A DNA stretch of 11,684 bases from an uncultured Opitutales bacterium (lineage in GTDB: Bacteria; Verrucomicrobiota; Verrucomicrobiia; Opitutales; Intestinicryptomonadaceae): contig URJJ01000055.1 of NCBI GenBank assembly GCA_900548185.1, positions 1 to 11,684 of the forward strand, given 5' to 3'. Position 1 is the stretch's first letter. Each line of letters begins with the position of its first letter. This document shows positions 6,542 to 11,684 of this stretch, piece by piece. Position numbers and translations under genes: made by a program. The notes beneath the pieces are model-generated. The model was not told the origin of the DNA, ran no database searches, and worked only from the letters and a program-made list of their open reading frames with translations.

Positions 6542-9121
6542 ATGAAGAAACTTGTCATTGCCGAAAAGCCGAGCGTCGCTGCGGACATAGCCCGCGTGCT
6601 CGGAAAGGCCAAGAAAAACGGCGATTTTTACGAGAACGAAGACTTCGTAATATCGTCCGCCCTGGGGCACCTCATAGAGCTGCCCATGCCCGCCGACATC
6701 GACAAGAAATACGCGCGCTGGTCTCTTGCCAACCTCCCCATCCTGCCCGAGTCGTTCAAGCTAAAGCCCATCGAAAAGACCAAGAAGAAATTCGCGGAGC
6801 TCAAAAAGCTGATGGGCCGCGACGACCTCTGCGGCGTTATAAACGCGTGCGACGCGGGCAGGGAGGGCGAGCTGATTTTCACATACATATACGAGGTCGC
6901 CAAATGCAAGCTCCCGAGGGAGCGCCTGTGGATGTCGAGCATGACGCCCGAGTCTATCCGGGACGCATTCGCCCACCTGAAGCCGCAGGAGGAAATGGTG
7001 TCGCTCCAGGACGCCGCCCGCTGCCGCAGCGAGTCCGACTGGATTGTCGGAATGAACGGCACGAGGGCCGTCACAACCCGCATGTTCGGGGCGAAAAACA
7101 AGGCCCTCGTCAGCGTCGGCAGGGTGCAGACGCCGACGCTCGCCATGATAGTGGAGCGCGAGCACGAAATATCGAACTTCACGCCCAGAAAATTCTGGAA
7201 GGTTTCGGCATCGTTTGAAATAGCAAACGGCACCTACCAGGGCCTCTACCAGCGCCCGGACTTCAAGTCAAAGGACAAGGAGGCGGGCGACGCCGCAGAC
7301 CGCGTGTGGTCAAAGGAGGAGGCCGAACGCATAGCGGCCGAGGCGATGGCTGCGCAAACCGCCCAGGTGAGCGAAAAAAAGACGCAGTCCAGGCAGGCGG
7401 CCCCGAGGCTCTACGACCTCACCACCCTCCAGCGCGAGGCCAACAACCGCTTCTCGTTCTCGGCCGCGCGGACGCTGTCAATAACCCAGGCCCTCTACGA
7501 AAAGCACAAGATGGTGACCTATCCGCGAACGGACTCAAGGGCGCTCCCCGAGGACTACCGAGGCGTCTGCGCAAAAACCCTCCCAGCCCTGGGCGGAAGG
7601 TACGGGGAGTTCGGCAGGCGGGCGGTCGAAAGCGGCTACGTGCAAAAGGCCTCAAAGCGCATCTTCAACAACGCCCAGGTGAGCGACCACTTCGCAATAA
7701 TCCCCACGGGCGTCGACAGCGGCAAGCTCGGCGAGGACGAGGCGAAAATTTACGACATGATAGCGCGCCGCTTCATAGCCGCGTTTTATCCGGACGCCCT
7801 TTTCGACGTCACAACGAGGATTTCCAAAGCCGCCAGCCACTCCTTCAAAACAGAAGGCAAGGTCATGAAGTCCCCCGGCTGGCTGGAAGTCTATGAAAAG
7901 GGCGACGCGGCACCGAAAGACGGGGCAAAGGACGGCGACGAGGCGCCGCAGAACGCCACCCTTCCCGCCCTCGCGGACGGGGAGTCGTCCGCGAAGGTCC
8001 TAAGCGCGCAGACGAAGGAGGAATCCACAAAGCCGCCGGCGCGCTACACGGAAGCCACCCTGCTTTCAGCAATGGAGGGCGCCGGAAAGCTGCTCGACGA
8101 CGACGAGCTGGCCGAAGCCATGAAGGAAAAGGGCCTCGGCACTCCGGCCACGCGCGCGCAGATTATCGACACCCTCGTTATGCACAAGTTCGTCGAGCGC
8201 CAGCGCCGCGAGCTGGTGCCCACCAACAAGGCCGAAAGCCTCATCACATTTTTGAAGGTCGTGGGGATGGAGGAACTCACAAGCCCGGCGATGACCGGGG
8301 AATGGGAGTACCGCCTGCGGCTCATAGAAAAAAACGACCTCACAAGAAAAGATTTTATGTCGGGCATTTCGGCCATGGCTACAAAGATTGTCGAAAGGGC
8401 AAAGGCCTTCGTGGAGGCGGACGCCGACGCGACGGAGACTGACATAGTCTCCCCCACGGACGGCGAAAAGATGATGGAGTCGTTCCGCTCGTTCCGCTCA
8501 AAGGACGGCAAGGTCGTTATATACAAGACCATAGGGAACCGCAAGATGTCGAAGGATGAGGTCGCGGAGCTTTTGGAAAAGCGCATAATAGGCCCGCTTG
8601 ACGGCTTCAAAAGCAAGATAGGCAAGCCCTACTCGGCCTTCCTGAAGCTGGACGACGACTTCAAGGTGAAGTTCCAGTTCGGCACTGCGGCATCCGGCGA
8701 CAGAGCCGAAGGCTCGCAAAGGGCCCCCGAAGACCTCTCCGGAGCGGAGGCCGTGGCCCCCTGCCCCAAGGGCGCGCGCGGGCTTTGCAAATGCCCCGGC
8801 GGGATGATGCTTGAAACCACGTCGCAGTACGTCTGCTCCCACTCCGCGGATCCGGAAAAGGGATGCGGATTCAAAATCTGGCGCAACATGCTCTCGCACT
8901 CGATAAGGCGCGAGGAGATACAAAGCCTCGCCGAAACCGGCAAAACGCCTCTCATAGACGACTTCGTATCCAAGCGCAACGGCAAGAAGTTTTCCGCATA
9001 CCTCGTCCTGAAGGACGGCGGAGACCTCGGCTTTGAATTTGAAAAGCGCGCCCCGAGGGCCCCGAAGGCGGGAAAGGCCGCCGCAAAAAAGCCGGACGGG
9101 GACGGGAAGCCGCAAGAATAG
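6542..9121 (+). CDS. topB: DNA topoisomerase III (type IA)
   Basis: This 859-residue type IA topoisomerase cuts and rejoins one DNA strand through a tyrosine to decatenate or relax DNA. The Toprim domain starts at the N-terminus with Glu8 in VIAEKPS, and its acidic motif is CDAGREGE (103-110). The second acid of DxDxE is Gly, as I recall for many TopB-like enzymes. SVGRVQTPTLAM (191-202) and the active-site Tyr327 in VTYPRTDSR follow. GLGTPATRAQII (531-542) is the conserved domain-closing motif. A charged linker at about 452-500 looks disordered. The C-terminus is extended: two related modules at about 664-713 and 781-833 flank a Cys cluster (741, 749, 751, 765, 775) that may bind zinc. A Lys/Pro/Ala-rich tail ends the protein. 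E. coli TopB, at about 650 residues, is much shorter. No Shine-Dalgarno site precedes the ATG. Confidence 0.95.
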   Translation: MKKLVIAEKPSVAADIARVLGKAKKNGDFYENEDFVISSALGHLIELPMPADIDKKYARWSLANLPILPESFKLKPIEKTKKKFAELKKLMGRDDLCGVINACDAGREGELIFTYIYEVAKCKLPRERLWMSSMTPESIRDAFAHLKPQEEMVSLQDAARCRSESDWIVGMNGTRAVTTRMFGAKNKALVSVGRVQTPTLAMIVEREHEISNFTPRKFWKVSASFEIANGTYQGLYQRPDFKSKDKEAGDAADRVWSKEEAERIAAEAMAAQTAQVSEKKTQSRQAAPRLYDLTTLQREANNRFSFSAARTLSITQALYEKHKMVTYPRTDSRALPEDYRGVCAKTLPALGGRYGEFGRRAVESGYVQKASKRIFNNAQVSDHFAIIPTGVDSGKLGEDEAKIYDMIARRFIAAFYPDALFDVTTRISKAASHSFKTEGKVMKSPGWLEVYEKGDAAPKDGAKDGDEAPQNATLPALADGESSAKVLSAQTKEESTKPPARYTEATLLSAMEGAGKLLDDDELAEAMKEKGLGTPATRAQIIDTLVMHKFVERQRRELVPTNKAESLITFLKVVGMEELTSPAMTGEWEYRLRLIEKNDLTRKDFMSGISAMATKIVERAKAFVEADADATETDIVSPTDGEKMMESFRSFRSKDGKVVIYKTIGNRKMSKDEVAELLEKRIIGPLDGFKSKIGKPYSAFLKLDDDFKVKFQFGTAASGDRAEGSQRAPEDLSGAEAVAPCPKGARGLCKCPGGMMLETTSQYVCSHSADPEKGCGFKIWRNMLSHSIRREEIQSLAETGKTPLIDDFVSKRNGKKFSAYLVLKDGGDLGFEFEKRAPRAPKAGKAAAKKPDGDGKPQE

Positions 9122-9160
9122 TGTTGAAAAACCCCGCGCCGCGCGCGTAGATTTCATCCG

Positions 9161-9184
9161 TTGACAAAAAGTGGGCGCGCGCCC
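9161..9184 (+). promoter_or_regulatory. Possible -35 box with adjacent GC palindrome
   Basis: TTGACA at 9161-9166 is a consensus -35 hexamer in the 98-bp gap before the LysM gene. It is followed, with a short A-run between, by the 12-bp perfect palindrome GGGCGCGCGCCC at 9173-9184, which lies where a spacer operator would sit. No convincing -10 is found at 16-18 bp, so this may not be a sigma70 promoter. The gap size still fits a new transcription unit starting here. Confidence 0.35.
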
Positions 9185-9219
9185 AGAACAAAACCGGAAC
9201 TCCGGAAACGCAAAAGAAG

Positions 9220-9825
9220 ATGGAAGACGAAAACCAGACAAACTTTACCTCAAAACCTTTTCTGCCGCTGGCAGTCGGCCTCGCCGGCGCCGTGCTGGGC
9301 GTGGCTTCCCTCGCGGTGGCCATAAACGCGGCAAGCCGCGCATCGACCGCCGAGGAAAACTTTAAGACGATGAAAGACGGCGTGGAAAGGGCTGCGGCGC
9401 TCTCCATCGAAATGAAAAACATGTCCTCGAAAATGGAGGACGCAATGACCCAGGTAAACGACATAAAAAGCGCGGGGGCGACCAATGTAAACGCCCTCTC
9501 GCGCCAGATGCAGTCGGCCATAAACAGCCTCAGCGCAGAAATTTCCAAAAACAGGTCCCTCATTGCGGAAAACCAGAAGGCGATAGGCGAAGTGGCCTCC
9601 CGGGGCGGAAGACCCAGGGCTTCTCAGCCCTCCCAGGGCGCAACTGCGGCGGACTCCGCCCAGCAGGGCGCAAGCGCCGGGGGCAAGGTCCACAATGTGC
9701 GCCCGGGCGAGACGCTCCTTGTCATAGCCAAAAAATACGGCAAAAAGCTTTCCGAAATACAGGCGGCGAACCCGGGGGTTGATTCCAAGCGCCTCCAGAT
9801 AGGCCAGGAAATCGCAATCCCCTGA
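9220..9825 (+). CDS. Membrane-anchored coiled-coil LysM protein
   Basis: This 201-residue protein probably sits in the inner membrane and reaches into the cell wall. It has a short polar N-terminus, a single hydrophobic segment at about 14-36 without a signal-peptidase site, then a mostly helical stretch (about 42-125) of likely coiled coil. An Ala/Gln/Ser/Gly-rich linker (about 128-155) follows. A C-terminal LysM domain (about 156-200) carries VRPGETLLVIAKKYGKKLSEIQAANPGVDSKRLQIGQEIAIP-like features: the PGET start, the Ala-Asn-Pro turn and the final Gly-Gln-Glu-Ile. LysM domains bind N-acetylglucosamine chains such as peptidoglycan. No catalytic domain is attached, so a structural or cell-envelope scaffolding role is likely, though inferred. 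The chosen ATG at 9220 follows a purine-rich AAAAGAAG. It ends 16 bp before the Nudix gene. Confidence 0.85.
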   Translation: MEDENQTNFTSKPFLPLAVGLAGAVLGVASLAVAINAASRASTAEENFKTMKDGVERAAALSIEMKNMSSKMEDAMTQVNDIKSAGATNVNALSRQMQSAINSLSAEISKNRSLIAENQKAIGEVASRGGRPRASQPSQGATAADSAQQGASAGGKVHNVRPGETLLVIAKKYGKKLSEIQAANPGVDSKRLQIGQEIAIP

Positions 9826-9826
9826 C

Positions 9827-9832
9827 AGGAGG
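9827..9832 (+). promoter_or_regulatory. Strong Shine-Dalgarno site for the Nudix gene
   Basis: AGGAGG lies 9 nt before the ATG at 9842 and fixes that start. It is the only full-consensus ribosome-binding site in the window. The downstream DciA-like and hydrolase genes also have good purine-rich sites (GGAG at 10399-10402, AAGGAAGG at 10741-10748). Confidence 0.85.
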
Positions 9833-9841
9833 GACGGGGTC

Positions 9842-10408
9842 ATGCCGGCTTTTGAACCCAGGCCCTGGCGCCTTCTCGGGAAAGACTGCGTAGCAGACTG
9901 CCGCATATTCAAAGTGATGAGGAGCCGCTTCCGCCACCCCGACGGGCGGGAGAGCGATTTCTTCACAATGGACACCTCCGACTGGGTCCAGGCCGCAGCC
10001 ATAGTGGGCCAGGACAGGGTTTTGATGGTAAACCAGTTCCGCTTCGGCTCGCTAGGCACGTCGTGGGAGTTCCCCGGAGGGGTGATGGAGCCGGGAGAGT
10101 CGCCGATAGAGGCCGCCCGGCGCGAGCTCGCGGAAGAGACGGGCTATGAGGGCGGCGAGGCGAGGATAATCGCCGAAGTTTCGCCGAATCCCGCCATCCA
10201 GTCCAACAAGGCGTATGTCGTGCTGATAGACGGCTGCCGCAAAACCGGGAAAACCGCCTGGGACCCGAACGAGGAGCTGGAAGTGCGCGAAGTCCCCGTG
10301 GAGGACATTGACGGCATGGTGGAAAGCGGGGAAATCCACCACTCAATCGCCCTCAACTGCGTGCTTTTTTTGCAGAGGTATCTGGAAGGGTCCAGGGGGG
10401 AGCTTTAG
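9842..10408 (+). CDS. Nudix hydrolase, ADP-ribose pyrophosphatase-like
   Basis: This is a 188-residue cytoplasmic hydrolase of nucleoside-diphosphate-linked compounds. The Nudix box is complete: G80-x5-E86-x7-REL(94-96)-A-EE(98-99)-T-GY(101-102), fitting GX5EX7REUXEEXGU and providing the Mg-binding glutamates. The preceding VLMVNQFRFGSLGTSWEFPGG (60-80) resembles ADP-ribose/sugar-nucleotide pyrophosphatases, where the corresponding region reads ...QYR...WELPAG. The segment EVSPNPAIQSNKAYVVL after the box fits the same subgroup. The substrate is probably ADP-ribose or a related sugar nucleotide, but sequence alone does not settle it. It has an AGGAGG site and is joined head-to-tail to the DciA-like gene: the stop codon TAG ends at 10408 and the next ATG starts at 10409. 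Confidence 0.93.
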   Translation: MPAFEPRPWRLLGKDCVADCRIFKVMRSRFRHPDGRESDFFTMDTSDWVQAAAIVGQDRVLMVNQFRFGSLGTSWEFPGGVMEPGESPIEAARRELAEETGYEGGEARIIAEVSPNPAIQSNKAYVVLIDGCRKTGKTAWDPNEELEVREVPVEDIDGMVESGEIHHSIALNCVLFLQRYLEGSRGEL

Positions 10409-10762
10409 ATGCCGCTTTCCGAAGACCGCGACGGAACGCTGAGCGCCTTCAGGGGGCTTGAATTCACGAGGCCCTCCGGCAGCGACCCGAAGCCCCCGGC
10501 GGCGTTCGTGGACAAGATTTTCCAGGACTGCCGCGTAGGCTCCGCAAGCCCGCTAAAAGCGGCCATAGAGGCGTGGGCCGGGATTGTCGGCCCGAAGTAC
10601 GCCCCCCTTTCCGAACCGGCGGACATGGGAAAGACCGTCCTCTACGTGCGCGTGTTCAATTCGGCAGCGCGGCAGGAGCTGGCCTTCATGGAGCGCCCGA
10701 TACTGAAAAAAATCGCGGCCCTCGGAGGGTGCGCGGCGATAAGGAAGGTAAAGTTCATATGA
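10409..10762 (+). CDS. DciA-like protein (DUF721)
   Basis: This 117-residue protein matches the DUF721/DciA family, whose characterised members help load the replicative helicase DnaB in bacteria lacking DnaC-type loaders. The core is residues 47-117: SPLKAAIEAWAGIVG with the conserved Trp56, the P..L..G.TL.V.V-like strand (VLYVRVFNSAARQELAFME, 77-95), then PILKKIAAL and the final IRKVKFI strand. The first 45 residues are a variable polar arm. Family assignment comes from pattern recognition and a helicase-loading role is transferred from the family. The ATG directly abuts the Nudix stop codon, with GGAG 6 nt upstream inside the previous gene. Its TGA stop overlaps the ATG of the next gene by ATGA. 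Both joints suggest translational coupling. Confidence 0.8.
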   Translation: MPLSEDRDGTLSAFRGLEFTRPSGSDPKPPAAFVDKIFQDCRVGSASPLKAAIEAWAGIVGPKYAPLSEPADMGKTVLYVRVFNSAARQELAFMERPILKKIAALGGCAAIRKVKFI

Positions 10763-11550
10763 GGATAGCAATCGCCCAGACGGCCGTGGAGCAACACCGG
10801 TTCGCCGAAAATCTGGAACACGCCCGCGAGTTTGCGGGGAGGGCTGCGGAAGGCGGGGCGGAGCTTGTAGTGTTTCCCGAAATGTTTTTGAGCGGCTTCC
10901 ACTACGGAGAAAACAAAAAGGCCCTGCTCGCCGGGGCCGACTTCGTCTGGGAGGTGCGCTCCCTGGCGCGCGGATTAGGTATTGCGGTGGCGGGCTCCGT
11001 CCCCGCGCTCGACCCCGGCATGGACCGGCCTGCAAACCGGATGCTGCTGGCCTCCCCCGCAGGCGAGGTCTGGGGCTCTTACGACAAGCTCCACCTGTTC
11101 GGCGTATTTAACGAAAACCGGCACGTCCACCCCGGGCGCAGCATAGAGGTGGCGGACGCGCCCTTTGCCAAAACCGGCCTTGCGGTATGCTACGACCTCC
11201 GTTTTCCGGAGATGTTCGTCAAGATGGCTCTGCGCGGCGCGGAACTCATAATACTGAGCGCGGCATGGCCGCACCCGCGCATGGAGCACATACGGCTGCT
11301 CGCCCGCGCTCGGGCCCTTGAGTGCCAGTGCTTTTTCATATTTTCAAACCAGGCCGGCGTCGAAACCTTCGGGCCGAACGCAATGCATTACGGCGGATGC
11401 TCCGCAGCGGTCGACCCGTGGGGAAAGGCCCTATGCGAATGCGCCGCAGACGCGGAGGACCTCAAATTCTGCGACATAGATTTCGGGCTCGTGGAAAAGG
11501 CCAGGCGCCAGATTCCCGCCCTCGGCGACAGGCGGCCCGACGTGTATTAA
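10759..11550 (+). CDS. Nitrilase-superfamily amidohydrolase, omega-amidase/Nit2-YafV type
   Basis: This is a 263-residue cytoplasmic carbon-nitrogen hydrolase. The catalytic triad is complete: Glu41 in VVFPEMFLSGF, Lys110 in SYDKLHLFG and Cys144 in AVCYDLRFPE. The ENRHVHPG segment, SAAWPHPRMEHIRLLARARALE (167-188), the HYGGCSAAVDPWG block (210-222) and the C-terminal RRQIPALGDRR agree with the omega-amidase branch (mammalian Nit2, E. coli YafV). That branch hydrolyses alpha-ketoglutaramate and alpha-ketosuccinamate, the products of glutamine and asparagine transamination. Substrate choice within the superfamily is not certain. I chose the ATG at 10759 because MRIAIAQ is the family's usual start and AAGGAAGG precedes it. 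The frame is open further upstream, overlapping the DciA-like gene. It is the last gene of the co-directional series; the stop codon touches the next listed repeat. Confidence 0.92.
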   Translation: MRIAIAQTAVEQHRFAENLEHAREFAGRAAEGGAELVVFPEMFLSGFHYGENKKALLAGADFVWEVRSLARGLGIAVAGSVPALDPGMDRPANRMLLASPAGEVWGSYDKLHLFGVFNENRHVHPGRSIEVADAPFAKTGLAVCYDLRFPEMFVKMALRGAELIILSAAWPHPRMEHIRLLARARALECQCFFIFSNQAGVETFGPNAMHYGGCSAAVDPWGKALCECAADAEDLKFCDIDFGLVEKARRQIPALGDRRPDVY

Positions 11551-11645
11551 AAGGGGCTTTCACGCATTGAAAGCCGCAAAAGAATCGGAACCCCAGGCGG
11601 CGCTTCGCGGCGGGCCAGGCGGATTTTCCCTCCCCGCTTAAAATC
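11548..11645. repeat. Diverged, truncated copy B of the 3661-3806 element
   Basis: Starting at the TAA stop of the hydrolase gene, this stretch aligns with 3661 to about 3758 with few gaps. A shared TAAAAGGGGCT-like start is followed in both by a short-range hairpin: GGCTTTC (11555-11561) with GAAAGCC (11569-11575) here, and GGGGCT with AGCCCC in copy A. The GC-rich core at 11595-11623 differs from copy A at six of 29 positions, all transitions. The right-hand inverted arm is not present because the adapter cuts in at 11646. On the minus strand the first hairpin is followed by CCTTTT, so it might also act as a weak terminator for a gene arriving from the right. Confidence 0.65.
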
Positions 11646-11684
11646 CTGTCTCTTATACACATCTGACGCTGCCGACGAAGCTAG
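11646..11684 (-). other. Nextera Read-1 adapter, inverted, with partial index
   Basis: Positions 11646-11678 are the exact reverse complement of the adapter at 4-36, again with the Tn5 mosaic end facing inward. The outer bases AGCTAG read CTAGCT on the adapter strand, the position of the i5 index. From memory this equals the end of a Nextera XT i5 index (TTCTAGCT). It is synthetic. A minus-strand frame starting in it (Met-Cys-Ile-Arg-Asp-Arg) is an artefact. Confidence 0.97.

Noticed and set aside
6845..6871. Missing second Asp in the topoisomerase DxDxE motif (DAGRE), suggesting an inactive enzyme
   Set aside because: DAGREGE is, to my knowledge, common in the TopB branch, and the active-site Tyr327 and Glu8 are intact.
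8044..10059. Long minus-strand frames (up to 269 residues) opposite topB, the LysM gene and the Nudix gene
   Set aside because: The plus-strand proteins carry complete motifs over the same span; the antisense frames have low-complexity composition and no recognisable domain.
11462..11662. Minus-strand reading frame of 66 residues starting MCIRDR
   Set aside because: Its start lies in the adapter and the rest is antisense to the omega-amidase gene.
4..11678. 33-bp perfect terminal inverted repeats containing a Tn5 mosaic end, suggesting a composite transposon
   Set aside because: The sequence is the complete synthetic Nextera adapter, not only the mosaic end, and no transposase is inside.

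Overview
This window looks like one contig end-to-end from a moderately GC-rich, Gram-negative-type bacterium. The best guess is Verrucomicrobiota, perhaps an Opitutae relative from a metagenome. That guess rests on one secreted PEP-CTERM protein, GC-rich coding and frequent absence of Shine-Dalgarno sites, so the phylum is an inference. Both termini (1-36 and 11646-11684) are Illumina Nextera Read-1 transposase adapter, not biology. About 11.6 kb of real sequence lies between them.

Left part (37-4040): an ABC transporter ATPase of the LolD/MacB type reads leftward (60-767) and runs off towards a partner that is not present. Reading rightward across a roughly 460-bp AT-rich divergent spacer is a 613-residue secreted protein with signal peptide, beta-rich Asn/Thr/Ser-rich body and C-terminal PEP-CTERM sorting tag (1232-3073), closed by a strong intrinsic terminator. 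About 0.9 kb without a credible gene follows. It contains a 146-bp element (3661-3806) with near-perfect 20/21-bp terminal inverted repeats. A diverged relative of its left two thirds sits at the right end of the contig, directly after the last gene, and is cut by the adapter.

Middle (4041-6510): a small nitroreductase-family flavoprotein on the minus strand with its own terminator, a divergent spacer holding a long hairpin, then panD (aspartate 1-decarboxylase, beta-alanine for pantothenate/CoA) and a class V PLP aminotransferase.

Right part (6542-11550), all on the plus strand: a topoisomerase III-type enzyme with an extended, internally duplicated C-terminus; a membrane-anchored coiled-coil LysM protein; then a tightly packed trio of Nudix hydrolase, DciA-like (DUF721) protein and omega-amidase/Nit2-type nitrilase-superfamily hydrolase. 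The trio is joined by stop-start contact and a 4-bp overlap, with good Shine-Dalgarno sites. From panD to the hydrolase everything is co-directional, but the spacing suggests at least two transcription units.

I found no rRNA, tRNA, CRISPR array, transposase, phage gene or defence system. Most genes are housekeeping. The least explained items are the dispersed inverted-repeat element and the structured leader before panD.
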